Shown here: in pieces, positions 1 through 6,068 of the stretch
Layout: every line of letters begins with the position of its first letter
How positions within the stretch are numbered: the stretch's first letter is position 1
DNA from: an uncultured Granulosicoccaceae bacterium
Lineage (GTDB): Bacteria > Pseudomonadota > Gammaproteobacteria > CALCKW01
DNA: 10,155 nt
Assembly (NCBI GenBank): GCA_937941555.1
Contig: CALDHJ010000476.1
Coordinates: 1 to 10,155 of the forward strand
Direction of reading: 5' to 3'
Notes under the pieces: generated by a model
Database searches by the model: none
Told to the model about the DNA's origin: nothing
Seen by the model: the letters and a program-made list of their open reading frames with translations, nothing else
Position numbers and translations under genes: made by a program

Positions 1-178
1 CTTTGGTCGCGTTGACGATGCCGCAGATGATCGAAATCAAGGTCGTCTTGCCCGCGCCGTTGGGGCCGAGCAACGCGAGAATTTCGCCTTCCTTGATCTG
101 AAGATTGACGTCGGTCAGCGCTTCATGACCAGACTCGTATCGCTTTGTCAGGTGTTCGACTGACAGTATTGTGGACAT
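1..178 (-). CDS. ABC-2 type transporter ATP-binding protein, N-terminal fragment
   Basis: Partial gene read leftward and cut by the window edge; about 59 residues are visible from an ATG at 178. The protein begins [14 protein letters not shown] and contains a complete Walker A motif (GPNGAGKTT, about residues 39-47), followed by an [12 protein letters not shown] stretch. This is the start of an ABC ATPase domain. The short N-terminus and the 'IxIICGIVN' wording resemble the YadG/CcmA-like group that pairs with ABC-2 permeases for export; this is a family resemblance, not a substrate call. It lies 78 bp beyond the end of the sugar-acid operon on the same strand, with no clear ribosome binding site. 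Its type (exporter ATPase) does not match the importer at the other end of the window, so I regard it as a neighbouring, unrelated unit. The signature, Walker B and H-loop motifs lie outside the window. Confidence 0.85.
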   Translation of the reverse strand, partial: MSTILSVEHLTKRYESGHEALTDVNLQIKEGEILALLGPNGAGKTTLISIICGIVNATK

Positions 179-186
179 GCCAAACC

Positions 187-215
187 GCTACGCGAGGGGA
201 ATCGTCCATCGTAGC
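187..215. repeat. Short inverted repeat between two minus-strand units
   Basis: GCTACG at 187-192 and CGTAGC at 210-215 are exact 6-base inverted arms separated by 17 bases. They lie in the 78-bp gap between the end of the sugar-acid operon and the exporter ATPase gene. No T-run follows on the minus strand, so it is not a convincing terminator. It could be a regulatory site or chance. Confidence 0.25.
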
Positions 216-256
216 AGTTTCAACCGGATATGCGGGCGGCGGTTGTCTCGCCGGTG

Positions 257-1144
257 TCAGTCGATTCCCTCGCGCTGAAAACCGCGGTAATACTCCATCA
301 GCGTGGCCTGGTCCTGGCCCCCGTAGCCGGCGGTCACCATGTGTTTGTGCATCTCGGCAACCAGCGCGGTCAAGGGCGCGGTCGTGCCCAGTGCGTTGGC
401 GAGTGTAAGCGCACCGCCGAGGTCCTTGACCATGTTGTCGATGCGCCCGGTCGGGCGGTAGTCGCGCGTCGCGTAGCGTGGCATGTATTCCTGCAGTAAC
501 GCGCTGTCAGCACGGCCACCGAACAGCGCCTTCGGAATGTTCATCGGATCGATTCCAGCGTCTTCGGCGAGCTTGGTGGCCTCCGCCACCGCGGCAAATC
601 CCAGCGCGCAGAGCACCTGATTGATCAACTTTGTGGTCTGCCCGGCGCCGGCTGCGCCCATGTGGGTGATGTTGCTAGCGATGTGCGACAGCACGGTGCG
701 CGCGCGCGTCACCGGTTCCGCATCGCCGCCGAGCATGAGGGTCAGTTCGCCGATCTGGGCCTTAGGCGCGCCACCGGACAGGGGGCTGTCGACCCAGTGC
801 AGGCCGGCGTCACGCGCCCGGGCGGCCAGCGCCTGGGTCGCATCCGGTGCGATCGACGACATGTCGATGATGACAGTGTCCGCCGCGGCACCCTCTGCCA
901 CACCGGCCTCACCGAAGACGGCGCGCTCACAGATAGCGGCGGCGTTGAGGCTCAGGATCACCGCATCGCAATCGCTCGCGGCCACGGCCGCCGTCTCGGC
1001 GGACGACGCTCCGTTGTCGACCAGCGCTGCGACCTTGAGCGGGTCGATGTCGAACACCACGAGTTGCTGTCCTGTGCTGAGCAGACGATTGCCGATGGCG
1101 TTGCCCATCACGCCTGCGCCGATCAGGGCGATTCGAAGACTCAT
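257..1144 (-). CDS. NAD(P)-dependent 3-hydroxyisobutyrate dehydrogenase-family oxidoreductase
   Basis: A 295-residue beta-hydroxyacid dehydrogenase, the usual length for this family (3-hydroxyisobutyrate, tartronate-semialdehyde and L-threonate dehydrogenases). The Rossmann fold opens with GAGVMG at residues 9-14. Asp32 at the end of the second strand (VVFDIDP) suggests NAD rather than NADP, by family rules. The substrate loop DSPLSGG is at 119-125, and the expected catalytic Lys172 sits in GAGQTTKLINQ with Asn175 nearby. An all-alpha C-terminal domain follows. The ATG at 1144 overlaps the gluconokinase stop by 4 bases and has an AGGA ribosome binding site (1153-1156 on the plus strand) 8 bases upstream. 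It is the last gene of the minus-strand operon. The standard idonate pathway has no step for this family, so the substrate is unknown; a C4-C6 beta-hydroxy acid or a semialdehyde is plausible. Confidence 0.9.
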   Translation of the reverse strand: MSLRIALIGAGVMGNAIGNRLLSTGQQLVVFDIDPLKVAALVDNGASSAETAAVAASDCDAVILSLNAAAICERAVFGEAGVAEGAAADTVIIDMSSIAPDATQALAARARDAGLHWVDSPLSGGAPKAQIGELTLMLGGDAEPVTRARTVLSHIASNITHMGAAGAGQTTKLINQVLCALGFAAVAEATKLAEDAGIDPMNIPKALFGGRADSALLQEYMPRYATRDYRPTGRIDNMVKDLGGALTLANALGTTAPLTALVAEMHKHMVTAGYGGQDQATLMEYYRGFQREGID

Positions 1145-1704
1145 GTGTGCTGTCCTGTTGAGGAAGGGGGAAGAAGGGGAGTTGCGAACGCGACAGTCTG
1201 TTCAACCACGCTGTCGAGAGAGGATGTGATGTCGATTACCACGCCGTGTTCGTCCTGCTCGAGTGGCTCGAGCAACGCGAGCTGGCTGTCGAGCAGGGAC
1301 AGCGGCATGAAATGGTCGGTTCGTGCCTGCATGCGTGCGGCGATCACGTCGCGCTCGCCGTGCAGGTGGATGAACGAGGTGGTGGCGGCGTGCTCACCTC
1401 GGATGCGGTCTCGGTAACGACGGCACAACGCCGAACAACTGGCCACGGCCACGGGCCCGGCTTGCAGTAATGCAGTGGCAACCCGGTCGAGCCACGGCCA
1501 GCGATCCGCATCCGTGAGGGGCTCACCGCGGGACATCTTGGCGATGTTGTGCTCGCCGTGCAGCGCGTCGCCTTCGATGTAGGCGGTGTTCAAGCTGCGG
1601 GCGAGGGCGGCCGCGACGGCGCTCTTGCCGCAGCTGGTGACCCCCATGACCACAAACTGGCGGTGGCCATCGGGGCGGCTGTGCTCGGTCGGGTGTGTGG
1701 TCAC
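1141..1704 (-). CDS. gntK: Gluconokinase
   Basis: Phosphorylates D-gluconate to 6-phosphogluconate with ATP in the cytoplasm, giving the entry metabolite for the Entner-Doudoroff or pentose phosphate pathway. The 187-residue protein matches the short GntK/IdnK kinase family (about 175 residues). It has a P-loop GVTSCGKS at residues 21-28, an EGDALH substrate segment near 44-49, the GEPLTDADRWPWL block at about 60-72, the CSALCRRYRD motif, and HFMPLSLLDSQLALLEPLE near the C-terminus. The P-loop reads TSC where GSG is most usual, a conservative variant. The start is GTG at 1704, sharing a GTGA overlap with the stop of the upstream dehydrogenase gene, so translation is probably coupled; no separate Shine-Dalgarno is evident. 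About 15 residues precede the first core strand, so a slightly later start cannot be excluded. Its 3' end overlaps the next gene by 4 bases (ATGA). Confidence 0.95.
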   Translation of the reverse strand: MTTHPTEHSRPDGHRQFVVMGVTSCGKSAVAAALARSLNTAYIEGDALHGEHNIAKMSRGEPLTDADRWPWLDRVATALLQAGPVAVASCSALCRRYRDRIRGEHAATTSFIHLHGERDVIAARMQARTDHFMPLSLLDSQLALLEPLEQDEHGVVIDITSSLDSVVEQTVAFATPLLPPSSTGQHT

Positions 1705-2468
1705 AGCGAGGCCGTGATCCCGCCATCGACGTACAGGGTGTGGCCGTTGACGAAGCTCGACGCGCGACTCGAGAGGAATACGGCCGCGCCAACCAGTTCC
1801 TCGACTTCACCCCAGCGCCCGGCGGGCGTGCGCTTTTCGAGCCAGGCCGAGAATTCGCCGTCTGCGACCAGCGCCGCATTCAAGGGCGTGTCGAAATACC
1901 CCGGCGCGATTGCGTTGCACTGCAGACCGTGCCGCGCCCAGTCGGTTGCCATGCCTTTGGTGAGGTTGCCCACGGCGCCTTTTGTGGCGGTGTAGGGAGC
2001 GATGCCGGGTCGTGCCAGTGCAGTCTGCACGCTGGCGATGTTGATGATCTTGCCGGCGCCGCGCGCAATCATGTGGTGCGACACCGCTTGCGACACGTTA
2101 AAGACACTCGCGATGTTGGTCTGCAGCAAGGTGTTGAACATCGCGGCGTCGAAATCCTCGAGCGGCCCGCGGTGTTGCATGCCCGCGTTGTTGATCAGGA
2201 TGTCGAGCGCGGCCCCACCGGACTCCAGTGCATCCACCGCCGCTTTGGTCGCCGCGTGGTCGGTGACGTCGAAAGCGGATGTCTCGACGGTGTGCCCGAG
2301 CGCCCGCAACTGGTCGGCAGCATTGCCGAGCTTTGCGGCGTCTCGGCCATTCAACACGACCTGCGCGCCCGCGTCGGCCAGGCCGCGCGCGAGGGCAAGT
2401 CCGATGCCTTGGGAGGAACCGGTGACAAGCGCCCGTGTGCCGTTCAGATCAAAAAGGGAAGTGGACAT
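1701..2468 (-). CDS. idnO: Gluconate 5-dehydrogenase (5-keto-D-gluconate reductase), SDR family
   Basis: Interconverts 5-keto-D-gluconate and D-gluconate, the second step of L-idonate use. The 255-residue protein is a classical short-chain dehydrogenase, and E. coli IdnO is about the same length. It has cofactor motif TGSSQGIG at residues 16-23, NNAG at 93-96, Asn118, and catalytic Ser146, Tyr159 and Lys163 in YTATK. The C-terminal blocks PGYFDTPL, WLEKRTPAGRWG, AAVFLSS and FVNGHTLYVDGG are very close to IdnO and Gluconobacter 5-ketogluconate reductase. NGR at 40-42 places Arg42 after the second strand, which in this family suggests NADP(H). It is the first gene of the minus-strand operon. 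ATG 2468 is about 40 bases from a predicted promoter start. The best upstream AGG lies about 15 bases away, so the ribosome binding site is weak. Confidence 0.95.
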   Translation of the reverse strand: MSTSLFDLNGTRALVTGSSQGIGLALARGLADAGAQVVLNGRDAAKLGNAADQLRALGHTVETSAFDVTDHAATKAAVDALESGGAALDILINNAGMQHRGPLEDFDAAMFNTLLQTNIASVFNVSQAVSHHMIARGAGKIINIASVQTALARPGIAPYTATKGAVGNLTKGMATDWARHGLQCNAIAPGYFDTPLNAALVADGEFSAWLEKRTPAGRWGEVEELVGAAVFLSSRASSFVNGHTLYVDGGITASL

Positions 2469-2514
2469 GATTGCGAGTGCATACCTGTATTCGTAAAAAT
2501 CGGGGTTGCAGCCT

Positions 2515-2543
2515 ATCGTATGTTACCGGTAACATTTCTGCAA
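2515..2543 (-). promoter_or_regulatory. Sigma-70-like promoter of the idnO-gntK operon
   Basis: Read on the minus strand there is a -35 box TTGCAG (plus positions 2538-2543) and a -10 box TACGAT (2515-2520), separated by exactly 17 bases (2521-2537). The predicted start is near 2508, about 40 bases before the idnO ATG. The spacer is almost filled by the palindromic operator. A bound repressor would therefore block polymerase directly. Boxes and spacing are seen; promoter activity is inferred. Confidence 0.65.
2520..2535. promoter_or_regulatory. GntR/IdnR-type operator O1
   Basis: ATGTTACCGGTAACAT is a perfect 16-base palindrome with a central CG pair, as expected for a LacI-family repressor. 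E. coli GntR and IdnR are known to bind sites of nearly this sequence (TGTTACC-GTAACA). It lies between the -35 and -10 boxes of the minus-strand promoter. The likely ligand is the LacI-family protein encoded at 4915-5952. Confidence 0.85.
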
Positions 2544-2670
2544 TGTCTGCCGAGTCCAGCGCCCGCTCAGAGCGTCTGACCGACCAGTCGGCCCAAACCT
2601 GAGGTCGCTGCCCTGCGACGGGGAGGCTGGCCTGCCGGTTTCGCGCTCTGACCCGGTTGCGGGGTATGCT

Positions 2671-2686
2671 ACGTTACCGGTAACCT
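2671..2686. promoter_or_regulatory. GntR/IdnR-type operator O2 before the 2-hydroxyacid dehydrogenase gene
   Basis: ACGTTACCGGTAACCT contains the perfect 12-base palindrome GTTACCGGTAAC (2673-2684), the same core as the other two operators. It ends about 28 bases before the GTG start at 2714. A possible -10 box TATGCT (2665-2670) has no good -35. An alternative pairing is TTGCGG (2657-2662), an 18-base spacer and TAACCT (2681-2686). In either case the operator overlaps the -10 or the transcription start. The operator is well supported; the exact promoter is not. Confidence 0.8.
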
Positions 2687-2713
2687 TAAATCAATCTTGT
2701 CGAGGAAGTGCCT

Positions 2714-3655
2714 GTGAAACCCGTTGTACTGCAAGTTGGATCGCTGCCGGAGTGGGACGAAACACCGCTCAATGCGGGTTGCGACGTTCTGCGTTACTTC
2801 GAAGCAGAAGACCAACGCGCGTTCTTGCGCGAACAGGGTGCGGCGGTGCGAGCAATCGTGACGCGCGGCGAGCTCGGCGCCGACAAGGCCATGATTGATG
2901 CGTGTCCACAGCTCGAACTCGTCTCGGTGTACGGCGTCGGGTTTGATGCGGTGGACCTGGATGCCTGTGCCGCGCGTGGCATCCGAGTCACCAACACACC
3001 GGACGTGCTGACCGAAGACGTGGCCGACCTCGGTGTCGGCATGATGATCTCGCTGTTGCGCGAGCTCGACGGTGCTGCGGCCTGGGTTCGCGATGGTCAC
3101 TGGCAATCGTCTAACTACCGGCTCACCTCGCGGGTTCACGGCAAGCGGGTGGGTGTGCTCGGCATGGGTCGAATCGGCCAGTGTGTTGCCAGGCGGCTCA
3201 GTGGCTTTGATGTGCAGTTGTCGTACTGCGACATGGCCGCACACCCCGATCGCGAAGAGTGGCAGTTTGTGGCGGATCCCGTGGCGCTTGCGGCGGAAGT
3301 GGACGTGTTGTTCGTCACGCTTGCAGCGTCGGCTGCAACGCGGCACATCGTCGGGCGTGGTGTGATCGATGCGCTCGGCGAGCACGGCTGCCTGATCAAT
3401 ATTTCGCGCGCGAGCAATGTCGACGAAGACGCGTTGCTCGACGCCCTCGAGGCCCGTGCGCTCGGCGGTGCGGCGCTCGATGTGTTCGAGGGTGAGCCCC
3501 ATATCAATCCGCGTTTTCGCGCGCTGGACAATGTGTTGTTGTTGCCCCACTGCGCGTCGGGCACGGTCGAGACGCGGCGGGCGATGGGGCAGTTGCTGCG
3601 TGACAATGTCGCCGCGCATTTTCGCGGTGAGCCGTTGTTAACCCCGGTAAACTGA
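2714..3655 (+). CDS. D-isomer-specific 2-hydroxyacid dehydrogenase (probable 2-ketoaldonate reductase)
   Basis: A 313-residue enzyme of the D-2-hydroxyacid dehydrogenase family, in the glyoxylate/hydroxypyruvate/2-ketogluconate reductase branch. It has a cofactor motif GMGRIG at residues 150-155 and a complete catalytic triad: Arg232 (NISRASN), Glu261 (FEGEP) and His279 (LPHCASGT). The following VETRRAM block is like the SxTxETR of E. coli GhrB, which reduces 2-keto-D-gluconate, 2-keto-L-gulonate and 2,5-diketo-D-gluconate. Asp173 ends the second Rossmann strand, where NADPH-using GhrB has Arg, so NAD(H) is more likely. In this locus the natural guess is 2-keto-L-gulonate to L-idonate or 2-keto-D-gluconate to D-gluconate. 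I chose GTG 2714 because the GAGGA at 2702-2706 lies 7 bases upstream; the in-frame GTG at 2708 would be only 1 base from it. It is first in the plus-strand unit, behind operator O2. Confidence 0.9.
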   Translation: MKPVVLQVGSLPEWDETPLNAGCDVLRYFEAEDQRAFLREQGAAVRAIVTRGELGADKAMIDACPQLELVSVYGVGFDAVDLDACAARGIRVTNTPDVLTEDVADLGVGMMISLLRELDGAAAWVRDGHWQSSNYRLTSRVHGKRVGVLGMGRIGQCVARRLSGFDVQLSYCDMAAHPDREEWQFVADPVALAAEVDVLFVTLAASAATRHIVGRGVIDALGEHGCLINISRASNVDEDALLDALEARALGGAALDVFEGEPHINPRFRALDNVLLLPHCASGTVETRRAMGQLLRDNVAAHFRGEPLLTPVN

Positions 3656-3705
3656 TCCAACACGCGCCGCGCTATACAGCGGCCTATTTGTCAGAGGACA
3701 TGACC

Positions 3706-4737
3706 ATGCGAGCCATTGTTGCTCACGCCGCGCGCGATTTGCGCATTGAAAACACCTCGTTGCGCGAAGCCGCTGATGACGAGGTGGTCGTTCGCATCAC
3801 GCGCGGTGGCATTTGCGGGTCGGATTTGCATTATTACAACCACGGTGGCTTCGGCACGGTGCGCTTGCGTGAGCCGATGATTCTCGGCCACGAGGTGGCG
3901 GGCGAAATTGTCGCCTGCGGTTCGGCCGTGCCCGATCTGACGCCGGGTCAGCTGGTGGCGGTGTCCCCGTCGCGCCCCTGCGGGCAGTGTGAGTTGTGCC
4001 AGCGTGCGGCCTACAACCACTGTCTGAACATGCGCTTCTATGGGTCTGCCATGCCGTTCCCGCACATACAGGGTGCGTTCCGCGAAACCCTGGTCGCACA
4101 CCGGAGCCAGATCGCCGTGGCCGATGGGCTGTCGGCCGGGGCTGCCGCCATGGCCGAGCCGTTGGCCGTCACGGTCCACGCCGCCAACCAGGCGGGCAGT
4201 CTCGTCGGCAAGCGCGTGTTGATCACTGGCTGCGGACCGATCGGCATGTTGTGCCTGATGGTTGCCCGGGCGGTGGGCGCGCAGGAGACCGTGGTGACTG
4301 ACCTTGCCGACTTTCCGCTGGGCCTGGCACGCGAGGTCGGAGCGAGTCAGGCGATCAATGTGGCAACCGAGGCCGAGGCGCTTGAACCCTATGCCGCCAA
4401 CAAGGGGTATTTCGACGTGTTGTTCGAGTGCAGCGGGTCGGAGCAGGCGCTGGCGTCGGCACTGCCGGCCTTGAGGCCGGGTGCGACCGTGGTGCAGCTG
4501 GGGCTCGGGGGTGACATGACCGTGCCGATGCAGCAACTGACAGCCAAGGAAATTCAGCTGCGCGGTTCGTTCCGGTTTCACGGCGAGTTCTTTACCGGCG
4601 TGAGCTGGATGCGAAATGGCCAGATCGATGTGTCGCCGCTGCTCACGCACACGCTGCCGATGGAATCGGCCACCGAGGCATTCGAGCTCGCCGGTGACCG
4701 CTCGCAGGCGATGAAGGTCCAGCTCGCCCTGGGCTGA
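3706..4737 (+). CDS. idnD: L-idonate 5-dehydrogenase (zinc-dependent)
   Basis: Oxidises L-idonate to 5-keto-D-gluconate, the committed step of idonate catabolism. It is a zinc-dependent medium-chain dehydrogenase of 343 residues, the length I recall for E. coli IdnD. Catalytic zinc ligands are Cys37 (GGICGSDLHYY), His62 and Glu63 (GHE). The structural zinc cluster is Cys92, Cys95, Cys98 and Cys106. The nucleotide motif is GCGPIG (175-180), and Asp199 at the end of the next strand suggests NAD(+). Blocks such as ITRGGICGSDLHYY, MRFYGSAMPFPH, AEPLAV, LRGSFRF and AMKVQLALG track IdnD closely. ATG 3706 has AGAGGA (3693-3698) 7 bases upstream; the in-frame TTG 3688 and ATG 3700 are badly spaced. 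The gap to the upstream dehydrogenase is 50 bp with only a 5-bp GC hairpin (3666-3683), so the two genes are probably co-transcribed. Confidence 0.95.
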   Translation: MRAIVAHAARDLRIENTSLREAADDEVVVRITRGGICGSDLHYYNHGGFGTVRLREPMILGHEVAGEIVACGSAVPDLTPGQLVAVSPSRPCGQCELCQRAAYNHCLNMRFYGSAMPFPHIQGAFRETLVAHRSQIAVADGLSAGAAAMAEPLAVTVHAANQAGSLVGKRVLITGCGPIGMLCLMVARAVGAQETVVTDLADFPLGLAREVGASQAINVATEAEALEPYAANKGYFDVLFECSGSEQALASALPALRPGATVVQLGLGGDMTVPMQQLTAKEIQLRGSFRFHGEFFTGVSWMRNGQIDVSPLLTHTLPMESATEAFELAGDRSQAMKVQLALG

Positions 4738-4914
4738 CACGCGCGCACAGACCGGGCTTGGCATGTGGCACGGAAGAGAGACCGGGTATTGGCCGTTGGT
4801 GGCGGCCGGCGTGGTGCTGCCAGCGTGGTTCTACCAGCGCGTTGCGGTCCACGCCAGTGCCAGCAGCGAATCGGGTAGACTGTGGCGTAGACTCCCCAGG
4901 TGTGCCCTCCTGCC

Positions 4915-5952
4915 ATGGCGAAATCGGACCAAAGCCCCCTGACATCGGTCACGATGGAAGATGTGGCCCGTGCCGCCGGGGTATCACGCATGACGGTGTC
5001 GCGCGCGCTGCGCGAGAACAGCCCGATCTCGGACAAGACCCGTGCCCGTATCCTCGCGGTGGTGCGTGAGCTCAATTACGTGCCCGACCAGATGGCGGGC
5101 AGCCTCACGACCCGCAAGTCGGGGTTTGTCGCAGCCCTCTTGCCGTCGCTGAACAACCTCCACTTCGCCCTGACCGTGCAGGCGCTGACACAGGAAATCG
5201 AAGCCTCCGGCATGCAGATCCTGCTCGGCCACACCGAATACTCAGCCGAGCGCGAGGAGCGCCTGATCGAGTCCCTGCTGCGCCGCCGCCCCGAGGCGAT
5301 GGTGCTCTCCTACGACGGACACACACCGCGGACACTGTCGTTGCTCAACGACATCGGCATTCCGGTCGTCGAGATCTGGGAGTTGCCAGACCGTTCGATC
5401 GACAACGCCGTCGGGTTCTCCAACGCCGAGGCGGCCGAGGCAATGACCGATGCGCTGGTCGAACGCGGGTATCGCCAGATCACTTTTCTCGGCGAGGTCA
5501 ATGACGACTGGACGCGCGGGGCTGCCAGGCGTGCGGGATTCACCCGCGCGATGCGGCGCCACGGTCTCGATGCCAACCGTCTCCTGCAATTCGGCGAGCC
5601 ACCACTGTCGATCGAATCCGGTGCGGCGGCCGTCGAGACGCTACTCAGGCGCTTTCCTGACACCGACTGTGTGTTCTGTGTGTCCGATGCGGCAGCTTTC
5701 GGGGTGCAGAGCGAATTGCTCCGGCTGGGCAAGCGGGTGCCTGACGACATCGGCGTCGCCGGCTTTGGCGACTTCGAAGTGTCCCGTTTTGCCTCACCGG
5801 ACATCTCCACCGTGGTCGTCGATCCCGAGCGTATTGGCAGGGAAACCGGCCGCATGATCAACCGCATGTTGGCCGATGCCTCCGGCCAGCCGCGGGCACG
5901 CGAACGCATTGATATCGGGGTCGAAATCGCCTTGCGCGACAGCACGGCCTGA
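4915..5952 (+). CDS. gntR: LacI-family transcriptional regulator, GntR/IdnR type
   Basis: A 345-residue DNA-binding regulator, probably a repressor released by a sugar acid. The N-terminal helix-turn-helix (about residues 12-33) reads TMEDVARAAGVSRMTVSRALR; its recognition helix ends in MTVSR as in E. coli GntR. A hinge region near 55-64 is followed by a periplasmic-binding-like effector domain. Within that domain LLPSLNN, HTPRTL, IGIPVVE, AVGFSN and VPDDIGVAGFGD parallel E. coli GntR. Three perfect GTTACCGGTAAC palindromes in the window are the expected targets. ATG 4915 gives the normal spacing to the HTH; GTG 4900 is in frame but adds residues without a better ribosome binding site. The 177-bp gap after idnD holds no operator, no clear terminator and a direct repeat GTAGACT (4875-4881, 4887-4893). 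The gene may have a weak promoter of its own or be read through from idnD. The effector (gluconate, idonate or 5-ketogluconate) is not visible. Confidence 0.93.
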   Translation: MAKSDQSPLTSVTMEDVARAAGVSRMTVSRALRENSPISDKTRARILAVVRELNYVPDQMAGSLTTRKSGFVAALLPSLNNLHFALTVQALTQEIEASGMQILLGHTEYSAEREERLIESLLRRRPEAMVLSYDGHTPRTLSLLNDIGIPVVEIWELPDRSIDNAVGFSNAEAAEAMTDALVERGYRQITFLGEVNDDWTRGAARRAGFTRAMRRHGLDANRLLQFGEPPLSIESGAAAVETLLRRFPDTDCVFCVSDAAAFGVQSELLRLGKRVPDDIGVAGFGDFEVSRFASPDISTVVVDPERIGRETGRMINRMLADASGQPRARERIDIGVEIALRDSTA

Positions 5953-5994
5953 GCCCCTCGGACCCCTTAACTCTCGTTAGAACCCAACTGCTTG

Positions 5995-6013
5995 AGCCCT
6001 GAAACCGGGCTTT
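5995..6013 (+). terminator. Weak hairpin after the regulator gene
   Basis: AGCCC (5995-5999) and GGGCT (6007-6011) form a 5-bp stem with a 7-base loop, followed by only three Ts. It lies 42 bp after the regulator stop and before the transporter promoter, where a terminator would be expected. The stem and T-run are too short for confidence, and the 3' arm abuts the proposed -35 box. Confidence 0.3.
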
Positions 6014-6039
6014 GAGGCGGCATCGACCTGCATCATAGT
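6012..6039 (+). promoter_or_regulatory. Candidate promoter of the ABC transporter operon
   Basis: TTGAGG (6012-6017, four of six consensus bases) and CATAGT (6034-6039, four of six) are separated by 16 bases. Transcription would start near 6046, inside operator O3, leaving a leader of only about 23 bases before ATG 6069. This is a moderate match; the operator position makes it credible. Confidence 0.4.
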
Positions 6040-6044
6040 GGTTG

Positions 6045-6058
6045 TGTTACCGGTAACA
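6045..6058. promoter_or_regulatory. GntR/IdnR-type operator O3 before the ABC transporter operon
   Basis: TGTTACCGGTAACA is a perfect 14-base palindrome with the same 12-base core as O1 and O2. It lies just upstream of the transporter ATPase gene and over the predicted transcription start. It therefore links the importer to the same regulator as the idn enzymes. Confidence 0.85.
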
Positions 6059-6068
6059 ATATGCCAGC

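Noticed and set aside
2669..3619. Long antisense open frame (316 codons) opposite the 2-hydroxyacid dehydrogenase
   Set aside because: It is a shadow of a well-conserved gene in GC-rich DNA. It shows no domain, and the sense frame carries intact catalytic motifs.
3637..3652. GTTAACCCCGGTAAAC near the end of the 2-hydroxyacid dehydrogenase gene, looking like a fourth operator
   Set aside because: The half-sites are spread by extra bases, symmetry is poor and it lies within coding sequence; LacI-family sites need fixed spacing.
3666..3683. GCCGC/GCGGC hairpin between the 2-hydroxyacid dehydrogenase gene and idnD
   Set aside because: 5-bp stem, no T-run; not enough to split the operon. The enclosed TATACA lacks a matching -35.
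3691..4764. Long antisense open frame (357 codons) opposite idnD
   Set aside because: Low-complexity, His/Arg/Gln-rich translation with no recognisable fold; the sense frame is unmistakably IdnD.
4791..4807. GGCCG/CGGCC hairpin after idnD as a terminator
   Set aside because: The stem is only 5 bp with no T-run on either strand; such pairs are common by chance in GC-rich DNA.
4823..4854. GCGTGG...CCACGC inverted repeat upstream of the regulator
   Set aside because: Arms of only 6 bases with a 20-base loop, unrelated to the operator sequence; likely chance.
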